Origin: an uncultured Atopobium sp.
GTDB lineage: Bacteria; Actinomycetota; Coriobacteriia; Coriobacteriales; Atopobiaceae
Assembly: GCA_947252455.1 (NCBI GenBank)
Contig: CAMXVQ010000002.1
Location: 1 to 64,000 of the forward strand
DNA length: 64,000 nucleotides
Reading direction: 5' to 3'
A program made the translations under genes and the position numbers. Shown here piece after piece: positions 1-7,017 of the stretch (the stretch's first letter is position 1; each line of letters begins with the position of its first letter). The notes under the pieces were generated by a model. The model worked only from the letters and a program-made list of their open reading frames with translations. It searched no databases and was not told the origin of the DNA.

Positions 1-185
1 TCTATTACAATTTTGTATTTCCTGCAATTCTTGTAATTATTGGGATAACTACTCTTTGTAAGCGTGGCATTGTCCATCCCTTAGGCTGGTGGAGAAGCGC
101 AGGTAAAGCGGGATATACGCCTTTGTTGATCTCGTTTTGTTTAACTGTTGTTCCTGTTGTAATACGTAAACTTTTGGGTTTGTAA
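1..185 (+). CDS. C-terminal end of a membrane protein (partial)
   Basis: An open frame runs in from the left edge (codons from base 3) and stops at TAA 183-185, giving about 60 residues with no start inside the window. The residues are hydrophobic: one segment reads FVFPAILVIIGITTL, then a short basic and Trp-rich loop (GWWRSAGKAG), then a second hydrophobic segment ending in VVIRKLLGL. This looks like the last two membrane spans of an integral membrane protein. The family is not recognised. It ends 32 bases before dnaJ on the same strand, so it may share a transcript with it. Confidence 0.5.
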   Translation, partial: YYNFVFPAILVIIGITTLCKRGIVHPLGWWRSAGKAGYTPLLISFCLTVVPVVIRKLLGL

Positions 186-217
186 ATTGTTATTAAAGGT
201 GGGGATTTATACACACT

Positions 218-1303
218 ATGGCTGCACAAGAAAATTACTACGATATATTAGGTGTTGCACACGACGCGGATGCAAAAACAATTAAGCGCGCTTTCTTAAA
301 AAAAGCTCGTCAGTTGCACCCTGATATTAACAAAGAAGCAGATGCAGAAGAGAAATTTAAAAAAGTAAACGAAGCATACTCGGTCCTTTCCGATGAACAA
401 AAACGTGCTAATTATGACCGATATGGCAGCGCTGATGGCCCTGCTGGTTTTCACAGTGATTATGTTGATATGTCCGATTTCTTTCGAGGTTCAGCTTTTG
501 ACGTTGACGACATTTTCAGCTCGTTTTTCTCAGGTGGTGCACGTAGATCTTCTGGAGCGGCTACTCCAAACCGCGGTCGCGATATGAGCATGAATTTTAC
601 TATTACGCTTGAAGAAGCAGCGAGCGGTTGTAGTAAAAAAATCGCATACGAACGTCTAGCTCCTTGTGACGATTGTAACGGCAAAGGCGCAGCTGCCGAT
701 GCTCATGAAGTAACGTGCTCGCACTGTAAGGGAACAGGCGTGGTAACACAAGTTCAACAATCTATTTTTGGCCAAGTACAATCTCAAACTGTTTGTAGTG
801 CTTGTGGTGGTATGGGTAAAGTATTTGATCACCCGTGCGATACATGCCAAGGCCAGGGAAGAACTCCGTCGCGCGAACGCGTTTCCGTTGAAATTCCGCG
901 CGGTATTCACAGTGGTCAAACTATGAGAGTAGCTCACCGAGGTGAAGCAGGCTTGCGTGGTGCTGCTTCGGGTGATTTACTGCTTCGTATTGTTATAGCC
1001 GAACATAAAACATTTGAACGTCAAGGTGATGACCTTTTCTGTGAGCTTACCATTGACTCCTTGCAGGCAATTGTTGGCTGTACAAAGGAGGTTCAAGGCA
1101 TTTTGCCAAACGAAACTGTTGAAGTACATATTCCTTCTTCTTGTGAATATGGCCAGCGTATTAGCGTGTCTGGAAAAGGTATGCCGCGCCGTCAAAGCTC
1201 TGCGCGTGGCTCTCTTGTTGCAGTTGTTCGTGTGGTAAGCCCTAAGGGACTTTCAAAGGCCGATAAGGCATGTATTAAAAAACTGGTAGACGGACGAAAC
1301 TAA
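218..1303 (+). CDS. dnaJ: Chaperone protein DnaJ (Hsp40)
   Basis: Co-chaperone that delivers unfolded clients to DnaK and stimulates its ATPase, in the cytoplasm. The J domain spans residues about 5-70 with the HPD motif at 34-36. A short Gly/Phe/Ser linker follows. Next come four zinc-finger repeats of CxxCxGxG type (CDDCNGKG, CSHCKGTG, CSACGGMG, CDTCQGQG), then the C-terminal substrate-binding domains. At 361 residues it is a full-length type I DnaJ. Neither dnaK nor grpE is adjacent, so this may be the standalone second copy often placed beside mtaB. An AAAGGTGGGG tract lies rather far (13 bases) from the ATG. The stop overlaps the mtaB start (TAATG). Confidence 0.93.
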   Translation: MAAQENYYDILGVAHDADAKTIKRAFLKKARQLHPDINKEADAEEKFKKVNEAYSVLSDEQKRANYDRYGSADGPAGFHSDYVDMSDFFRGSAFDVDDIFSSFFSGGARRSSGAATPNRGRDMSMNFTITLEEAASGCSKKIAYERLAPCDDCNGKGAAADAHEVTCSHCKGTGVVTQVQQSIFGQVQSQTVCSACGGMGKVFDHPCDTCQGQGRTPSRERVSVEIPRGIHSGQTMRVAHRGEAGLRGAASGDLLLRIVIAEHKTFERQGDDLFCELTIDSLQAIVGCTKEVQGILPNETVEVHIPSSCEYGQRISVSGKGMPRRQSSARGSLVAVVRVVSPKGLSKADKACIKKLVDGRN

Positions 1304-2568
1304 TGCAGGTACCTAAAGTTGCTTTTATCAATTTAGGTTGTCGCGTCAATCGCGTTGAAACCGACGTTATTGCCTCTGAGCTCGAACGAGCAGGGTGTAA
1401 GGTTGTTAATCAAAATGAGGCCGACGCCATTGTTATCAATACCTGCGCCGTAACAGGAGAAGCCGAAGCTAAAACACGCAAAATTGTGCGTCGTGCCGCA
1501 AATCTTGCTAACGTGCCCTTTGTAGTTGCTACAGGCTGTGTTGCAAATTTACATGCTGATGAGTTGTCTTCCATTGCCGATAATGTGTTAGTTGAACGAA
1601 ACAAAGCTCGAGTATGCCAGCGTGTGTTGGGAGAATTTGGCTGTATTGCAGGTTCGGTAGACGATGAAGGAGATCTTGTTCAAACGCCCACGCCAACAGG
1701 AAGAATGCGTCCCGGTATTAAAGTTCAAGATGGATGTAATAATCGCTGCTCTTTTTGTATCGTGTGGAAAGCACGAGGACCTGCGCGTTCGGTGAGCTGT
1801 GAGTCTGTTTTGGCATCAGTTCGATCATCCATTGCTCATGGCGCGCGCGAAGTGGTGCTTACTGGTATTAACTTGGGCGATTTTAGAGAAACTTATCATG
1901 GATCTCGTGTACGGCTTCCCGATTTGTTACAGCTTATTCTTAACGAAACACCAGTTGAACGGGTACGCCTTTCTTCAATAGAGCCGCCTGATGTAACTGA
2001 TGAGCTTTTAGGTGTAATGGCTTCATCACAAGGAAGAATTGCTCCTTTTTTGCATATTTGTTTGCAATCGGGTTGCGAGGCTACGCTTAAACGCATGAGG
2101 AGAAACTATACCGCAAGCTCATATGCTGCAGCCGTAGAAAATGCACGAGCCTATATGCCTTCAATTGCGCTTGGTACCGATTTAATTGTAGGTTTTCCAG
2201 GTGAAACTGATGAGGAATTTCAAACGTCTTATGACTTTTGTGAGCGTATGGGCTTTGCCAAGATGCACGTGTTTAGGTACTCAAAACGTGAAGGTACTCC
2301 TGCAGCAAGCGCTCCCAATCAAGTTGATCCCCATGTCATGGCATCAAGAAGTAAGCGCATGCGCGAGCTGGCTTCTCGTATGCGCTATGGACAAGCAAAG
2401 AAGCTTATAGGCCAGACCGATCGTGTGCTTGTCCAAGGAGTAGGCTATGGTGTTACCTCGGGTTTGTTCGACGTTCATCTAGATAAACAAGCGTGCCTTG
2501 ATACCCTGATTGACGTGCGTATTTTATCTGTTATGAAAGACGCAAGCTTACTTGTTGAGCGCCTCTAA
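1303..2568 (+). CDS. mtaB: tRNA t6A37 methylthiotransferase MtaB
   Basis: Radical-SAM enzyme that adds a methylthio group to N6-threonylcarbamoyladenosine at position 37 of ANN-decoding tRNAs. The N-terminal UPF0004 domain begins with GCRVNRVETD, the MtaB version of the family motif, and carries Cys in NTCAVTGEAE and ATGCVA. The radical-SAM cluster motif CNNRCSFC lies near residue 145, and a TRAM-like tail follows. The length of 421 residues is normal. It is one of three methylthiotransferases in the window (with rimO and miaB). The signature and the lack of the MiaB GCQMN or RimO GCAKN motif favour MtaB. It is translationally coupled to dnaJ by a one-base overlap. Confidence 0.88.
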   Translation: MQVPKVAFINLGCRVNRVETDVIASELERAGCKVVNQNEADAIVINTCAVTGEAEAKTRKIVRRAANLANVPFVVATGCVANLHADELSSIADNVLVERNKARVCQRVLGEFGCIAGSVDDEGDLVQTPTPTGRMRPGIKVQDGCNNRCSFCIVWKARGPARSVSCESVLASVRSSIAHGAREVVLTGINLGDFRETYHGSRVRLPDLLQLILNETPVERVRLSSIEPPDVTDELLGVMASSQGRIAPFLHICLQSGCEATLKRMRRNYTASSYAAAVENARAYMPSIALGTDLIVGFPGETDEEFQTSYDFCERMGFAKMHVFRYSKREGTPAASAPNQVDPHVMASRSKRMRELASRMRYGQAKKLIGQTDRVLVQGVGYGVTSGLFDVHLDKQACLDTLIDVRILSVMKDASLLVERL

Positions 2569-2647
2569 GTATGCAACGTAGCTGCAAAAAGAGCGCCAAA
2601 TTTTGGCAGGTTAGCTAACAACTGTTTTACGTATGCAAAGGATGGCT

Positions 2648-3604
2648 ATGGAAGTTATAAAAAAAGAGCTTATCATTCCATGCGACATAAATCTTGCAGA
2701 ACTATTTGGCACACGAGATTGTGTACTTCGTTTGCTTGAATCTCACTTAGGTGTTTCTTTGCGTGTATATCATAATCGCTTAACTGTTGAGGGTTGCGCT
2801 TCGTCAACTGATGCAGCATTACATGTACTTCATGAGTTGATAAGCTTATTGCAACAAGATTTGCATCCCTCATCTGATGAAATTAGCCTGCTTATTGACG
2901 ATTATTTTCATGCAGATAAACAAGTTGAGTCTTTGGATGCGTCTGTTGTATATACAAGCGGCAAAGGTATCGCTGTTGTACCTAAGACCGTAGGTCAAAA
3001 AAAGTATTGTCAGGCAATTCAACATAACAGCATAACTTTTGTAACAGGGCCTGCAGGTTCGGGGAAAACGTATTTAGCACTTGCTTTTGCACTGCGCGCT
3101 TTAAAAAATCACGAAATATCACGCATTATTCTCACGCGTCCTGTTATTGAGGCAGGGGAATCACTTGGGTTTTTGCCGGGCACCTTGCAAGATAAGCTAG
3201 ATCCCTACATTCGACCACTCTATGATGCACTTATAGATTTGGAAGGGACACAAACCGTTGGTACCTGGATCCAAAATCGTACGCTCGAAATTGCGCCTCT
3301 GGCGTATATGAGAGGAAGAAGCCTTAACCGTGCATTCGTTATTTTGGATGAAGCGCAAAATACCACACATGCGCAGATGAAGCTCTTTTTAACGCGGCTT
3401 GGTTTTGGTTCTCGTTTTGTTATAACTGGAGATATTACTCAAAAGGATCTTGCTGGAACAAGCGGACTTATCTCGGCTCAAAGGATTTTAGGTAACCTTG
3501 GCGATATTGCTTTTGTAACGCTTGACAGAAATGATATTGTACGACATAGCTTAGTTGCTTCTATTGTTGATGCCTACGATGCTTTTGAGAAACTTGGGTC
3601 TTAA
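2648..3604 (+). CDS. phoH: PhoH-like ATPase (PhoH/YbeZ family)
   Basis: Cytoplasmic P-loop NTPase linked by family knowledge to RNA metabolism and ribosome quality control, usually paired with YbeY as here. A KH-like RNA-binding region fills the first 90 residues. Walker A (GPAGSGKT) lies near residue 135 and Walker B with the helicase-like VILDEAQNT near 232. Three in-frame ATGs crowd the 5' end (2633, 2642, 2648). An AAAGGA Shine-Dalgarno at 2637-2642 sits five bases before the ATG at 2648, so that start was chosen, giving 318 residues. Followed by ybeY. Confidence 0.88.
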   Translation: MEVIKKELIIPCDINLAELFGTRDCVLRLLESHLGVSLRVYHNRLTVEGCASSTDAALHVLHELISLLQQDLHPSSDEISLLIDDYFHADKQVESLDASVVYTSGKGIAVVPKTVGQKKYCQAIQHNSITFVTGPAGSGKTYLALAFALRALKNHEISRIILTRPVIEAGESLGFLPGTLQDKLDPYIRPLYDALIDLEGTQTVGTWIQNRTLEIAPLAYMRGRSLNRAFVILDEAQNTTHAQMKLFLTRLGFGSRFVITGDITQKDLAGTSGLISAQRILGNLGDIAFVTLDRNDIVRHSLVASIVDAYDAFEKLGS

Positions 3605-3649
3605 GTCTCTGCTAAAACTCTCGTTGAGGGGGAGTTGTAAGGTATATAT

Positions 3650-3658
3650 TGGTATAAT
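3650..3658 (+). promoter_or_regulatory. Extended -10 promoter candidate before ybeY
   Basis: The sequence TGGTATAAT is an extended -10 element (TGn plus a perfect TATAAT). It starts 40 bases before the ybeY start codon and lies in the gap after phoH. No -35 at 17-base spacing stands out, which is common when the TG extension is present. It would allow ybeY-dgkA-era to be transcribed independently of phoH. Assigned by motif only. Confidence 0.4.
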
Positions 3659-3689
3659 AGCGTGTAAGTTAACAAACTAAAGGTGGATC

Positions 3690-4196
3690 ATGGTAGAACA
3701 TTCGTATAACTTTTATTGCGACGACGAAGTAAACAGCATATTAGAAGAAGACGAAATGATGCATATTTGCAGCTACGTTTTGCAAGATCAACAGGTAAAA
3801 CGTTCCTGTAATGTTTCGATTTCTATTGTGACAGACGAACATATTCACACGCTTAATAAAACTTGGCGCAATCAAGACAGACCCACTGATGTTATTTCCT
3901 TAGAATGTGAACGACCCGATGATCCTGATTTAGCTAACGGAGAAGTTTGCGAATTGGGTGACATTGTTCTTGCTCCTAACTATATTGCGCATCAAGCAGA
4001 TTCTTTTCATATGGCGCATGAAGACGAGTGTAGACTTCTTTTGATACACGGTATGCTTCATCTGCTAGGATATGATCACCTTACAGATGATGAAGCAGAG
4101 GCTATGGAAGCACTCGAAGATCGCCTGCTTTTAGAAGTTGGTACAACCCGTCATGTAGGGCATGTCACGCTTACCAGACACCATGGGGAAGAGTAG
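3690..4196 (+). CDS. ybeY: Endoribonuclease YbeY (rRNA maturation factor)
   Basis: Single-strand-specific metallo-endoribonuclease that acts in 16S rRNA 3'-end maturation and 70S quality control. The zinc-binding signature HGMLHLLGYDH lies near residues 120-130, followed by the acidic DDEAEAMEALE helix typical of the family. At 168 residues it is slightly longer than the usual 150-160. An AAAGGTGG ribosome binding site precedes the ATG. It lies between phoH and dgkA/era, the conserved phoH-ybeY-dgkA-era order, and dgkA starts three bases after its stop. Confidence 0.92.
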   Translation: MVEHSYNFYCDDEVNSILEEDEMMHICSYVLQDQQVKRSCNVSISIVTDEHIHTLNKTWRNQDRPTDVISLECERPDDPDLANGEVCELGDIVLAPNYIAHQADSFHMAHEDECRLLLIHGMLHLLGYDHLTDDEAEAMEALEDRLLLEVGTTRHVGHVTLTRHHGEE

Positions 4197-4198
4197 CT

Positions 4199-4576
4199 AT
4201 GATCCCTGGCAAACATCCCAAGCATCCCAATTTTAGACGATCATTTTTATTTGCCATTCAGGGGTTTTGCTCAGCTATTCATCAAGAGCGCAATATTCGA
4301 GTTATGCTTGTAGCTGGTGTTATAGGATGTGTATTGGGGTTTCTCGTTTGCTTTGATGCACTTGCATGGTGTATTTATATTTTGTCTTGCGGCTGTGTAA
4401 TTTCAGCCGAACTTTTTAATACCTCCATCGAGGCAGTTGTCGACTTGGTATCTCCTGAGTTTCACCCTCTTGCAGGGAAAGCAAAAGATATTGCTGCAGC
4501 TGCTGTTTGGGTATTATGCCTGATGGTTGGTGTTGTTGGTTTAGGCTTATACCTGCGAGCTTTAGGGTTGCTTTAG
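4199..4576 (+). CDS. dgkA: Diacylglycerol kinase / undecaprenol kinase DgkA
   Basis: Small integral-membrane kinase of the DgkA family. In Gram-positives it phosphorylates undecaprenol and so recycles the lipid carrier for cell-wall synthesis. The 125 residues hold three hydrophobic spans and the family signature around ELFNTSIEAVVDLVSPEFHP with the following GKAKDIAAAAV helix, which supply the active-site Glu, Asn and Lys/Asp residues. Substrate choice (undecaprenol versus diacylglycerol) cannot be read from sequence; the phylum suggests undecaprenol. Its ATG follows the ybeY stop by two bases, and era follows. Confidence 0.9.
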   Translation: MIPGKHPKHPNFRRSFLFAIQGFCSAIHQERNIRVMLVAGVIGCVLGFLVCFDALAWCIYILSCGCVISAELFNTSIEAVVDLVSPEFHPLAGKAKDIAAAAVWVLCLMVGVVGLGLYLRALGLL

Positions 4577-4620
4577 AGTTTTATTTAGTTGGCTTAGATC
4601 AGTACAAAGGAGCAACGTTT

Positions 4621-5514
4621 GTGTTTACCAGCGGTTTTGTAAGTTTGGTAGGAAGACCAAGTGTTGGCAAATCAACGCTTTTAAATGCATGCTACGGAGG
4701 AAAAATAGCAATTACCTCTCGTGTGGCCCAAACCACACGAAGGCGCATGCGTGCAGTTCTTACCGATGATAGCTCTCAGATTGTTATTGTTGATACTCCA
4801 GGCTTGCATAAGCCTAAAGATGCCTTGGGTAAAGAGCTCAATCAAACCGCGCTTGCCGAGCTTAAAGATGTAGACGTGGTTGCTCATTTAATCGACGCGT
4901 CTCAAGAAGTAGGACGCGGGGATGCATGGGTTGCTCATCATATTCAACAGAGCTCTGCTGCTTTCAAGTTACTAGTAATTACTAAAGCAGATAAAGTTGA
5001 TGCCGCAACCGTTGCAAAACAACTTGAAGCGGCTTCAAAGCTTGCAAATTATGATGAAACGCTTGTGGTAAGTGCACGTAAGAACTTTAACATTGACACT
5101 TTTTTGCAGATTGTGCGCAAGCATCTTCCAGCAGGACCATATTGGTTTCCAGCCGATATGGATGTTGATATGTCCGATAAAGATTTGATTGCAGAGTTTA
5201 TCCGCGAAAAAGTTCTTAATCTTACCCGCGATGAAATCCCTCATAGTGTAGCTGTTGATGTGTCGGAATTTGAATGGCATCATCATGATGTCTGTGCAAT
5301 TCGCGCGCAAATCATCGTTGAACGCGAAGGTCAAAAGGCTATTATTATCGGAAAACGTGGAGCGCTTATCAAAAAGATCGGCGTTGAGGCTCGCAAAGAC
5401 ATAGAAAAATTATTGGGAGCACGTGTCTTTTTAGATTTAGTTGTATGTGTTGTTCCCTTATGGCGAAAAGATGCTTCAGAGATTAAAAAATTAGGCTATG
5501 TACACCAAGATTAG
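4621..5514 (+). CDS. era: GTPase Era
   Basis: Essential Ras-like GTPase that binds the 3' end of 16S rRNA and assists 30S assembly. G1 is GRPSVGKST at residues 11-19, G3 is DTPGLHKP near 58 and G4 is TKAD. The C-terminal KH domain has IIGKRGALIKKIG near residue 242. A GTG start at 4621 preceded by AAAGGAG at 4606 gives 297 residues, the normal family size. The frame stays open further upstream into dgkA, but that extension has no family support. The N-terminal MFTSGFVSLVGRP matches where Era proteins begin. Confidence 0.93.
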   Translation: MFTSGFVSLVGRPSVGKSTLLNACYGGKIAITSRVAQTTRRRMRAVLTDDSSQIVIVDTPGLHKPKDALGKELNQTALAELKDVDVVAHLIDASQEVGRGDAWVAHHIQQSSAAFKLLVITKADKVDAATVAKQLEAASKLANYDETLVVSARKNFNIDTFLQIVRKHLPAGPYWFPADMDVDMSDKDLIAEFIREKVLNLTRDEIPHSVAVDVSEFEWHHHDVCAIRAQIIVEREGQKAIIIGKRGALIKKIGVEARKDIEKLLGARVFLDLVVCVVPLWRKDASEIKKLGYVHQD

Positions 5515-5635
5515 CTTAGATTTTGTATACTTTTGTCCTTTGCTGCACACGTTAAGTAAACCTGACATATCCTTATATAAAGCCTAAAAACCATGGATAC
5601 GTTAGCGTGGCATGTTAAGCGCAGATTGGGTGCTC

Positions 5636-6388
5636 ATGAATCGAAGAAAACTCATTAGAAAACACGCACTTATTATTGATCATCGTACCAAGCTCAAAGA
5701 AAAAGATAGAATACTCACGCTTGTATGCGCTGATGGAACTCAGCGTCAAGCGATTGCAAAAGGTGCGCTTAAACCGGGTGGAAGATTTGCAGGTGTTTGT
5801 GAATTTGCTCATGAAGCAGACTTTCTCTTAGCTGAGGGCACTTCACTAGATATTGTTCAAGAAGCTGTGAGTATTTGTCCGCATAAAACATTGCGTGAGC
5901 TCCCTGATGCTTTTGCCGCAGCCTGTGTGGTGTGTGAGCTTGCGCGTTATACCACGTTTCCTGATTTGCCCAATCCCTTTATGTTTAACATTTGCTCGCG
6001 CGCGCTCAGCTTATGCGAAACCATTAATTCATATACCGCGTTGTTGGCATTAGTTGTTGCCTACACGTTTAAAGTTTTAGCGCACGAAGGATATCGCCCG
6101 ATCCTTTCTTCGTGCATTTACTGCGGAGAAGCTGATATTGCTTATTTTTCTGCTACTTCGGGCGGCAGCATATGTACAAGTTGTGCTCATGATATTGATG
6201 GTCTTTCAGAAATAACGTCGTCAGAAGTGCAGTTTTTAGAATTTATGTTGGTTAGTGTGTTTGACAAGATCATACATGCTGATTATGACCCAAAAACAAT
6301 GTATAACCTAGGACTTCTGGCGCACCAATGGGCAGCTACTCATTTGGATGTGCGTCTTTGTGCATTTGAGTTCTTTCTCCAGATTTAA
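5636..6388 (+). CDS. recO: DNA repair protein RecO
   Basis: Recombination mediator that, with RecR, helps load RecA on SSB-coated single-stranded DNA. The N-terminal OB-fold matches RecO from RKHALIIDHRTKLKEKDRIL through IAKGALKPGGRFAG. A central helical domain and a four-Cys zinc site (CIYC ... CTSC) follow. The ATG at 5636 (MNRRKLIRK) aligns with where family members start, giving 250 residues. An ATG at 5612 would add eight residues. Neither has a strong Shine-Dalgarno, so the start is uncertain. Follows era as in many genomes. Confidence 0.87.
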   Translation: MNRRKLIRKHALIIDHRTKLKEKDRILTLVCADGTQRQAIAKGALKPGGRFAGVCEFAHEADFLLAEGTSLDIVQEAVSICPHKTLRELPDAFAAACVVCELARYTTFPDLPNPFMFNICSRALSLCETINSYTALLALVVAYTFKVLAHEGYRPILSSCIYCGEADIAYFSATSGGSICTSCAHDIDGLSEITSSEVQFLEFMLVSVFDKIIHADYDPKTMYNLGLLAHQWAATHLDVRLCAFEFFLQI

Positions 6389-6550
6389 AACTCACCATTG
6401 CAGTGGAATAACCGGTAAAATGTGCTGTTGTTTATAATATGATGAGCACTACATTGGATGTATATGTTTGTAAGTGCTTTCTCATAAAGCCGTATAGAAC
6501 ATAATGGTATGTAGTTTTTGGTTAACTTTCTTTGCTTTACAAGAAAAAGA

Positions 6551-6559
6551 TGGTATTCT
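6551..6559 (+). promoter_or_regulatory. Extended -10 promoter candidate before rpsO
   Basis: TGGTATTCT resembles an extended -10 element (TGn plus a TATNNT hexamer), with a TTTACA hexamer 12 bases upstream, too close for a standard -35. It begins about 100 bases before the rpsO start, in the 264-base gap after recO. The leader would be about 85 bases long. No S15 autoregulatory pseudoknot could be confirmed by eye in that leader. Low-confidence motif assignment. Confidence 0.3.
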
Positions 6560-6652
6560 GTTAAAGGTTCGTACCTTCAACTTGGATTGTTGTCTACACC
6601 TTGACGCTTTCCCAGTTTAAGGCAAATTTTTTACAGAAAGGTGGAAACTCCT

Positions 6653-6931
6653 ATGGCAGTTTCAAAAGAGCGTAAAGCAGAGCTTATCAAGCAATTTGGT
6701 AAGGACGAGAAAGACTCAGGTTCTGCAAGTGTACAAGTTGCATTGCTTACCGAGCGTATTAAAGGCCTTACCGAGCATGTTAAGTTTCACAAGCACGACT
6801 ACCACACTCGTCGTGGTTTGCTGATGCTTGTTGGTAAACGTCGTAACCTTTTGGGTTATATCAAACGACAAAATGTTGAAACATACCGTAGCCTTATTAA
6901 GAGCTTGGGTATTCGTGACAACATTCAATAG
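6653..6931 (+). CDS. rpsO: 30S ribosomal protein S15
   Basis: Primary 16S rRNA-binding protein of the central domain of the small subunit. The 92 residues match S15 throughout: DSGSASVQVALLTERI, HVKFHKHDYHTRRGLLMLVGKRR and the C-terminal LGYIKRQN/YRSLIKSLGIRD. The ATG at 6653 is preceded by AGAAAGGTGG. An in-frame ATG at 6641 would add four residues but has a poorer ribosome site. It is followed by an intrinsic terminator and then pnp, the classical rpsO-pnp arrangement. Confidence 0.96.
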   Translation: MAVSKERKAELIKQFGKDEKDSGSASVQVALLTERIKGLTEHVKFHKHDYHTRRGLLMLVGKRRNLLGYIKRQNVETYRSLIKSLGIRDNIQ

Positions 6932-6938
6932 TTGTATA

Positions 6939-6966
6939 AAAAGCACCCACATTGGGTGCTTTTTTA
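6939..6966 (+). terminator. Intrinsic terminator after rpsO
   Basis: The arms AAGCACCC and GGGTGCTT form a tight GC-rich hairpin with a 4-5 base loop, followed directly by a run of T residues. It starts eight bases after the rpsO stop and separates rpsO from pnp; some readthrough into pnp is possible, as in other bacteria. Confidence 0.85.
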
Positions 6967-7017
6967 CACAGGGCAAGCCCTTCTACAATGGGGTAGAAGG
7001 AGATAATCGAGGATTTT

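Noticed and set aside
5..229. A 74-codon minus-strand frame at the left edge
   Set aside because: It overlaps the start of dnaJ and is antisense to the hydrophobic + strand frame that better fits a real protein tail.
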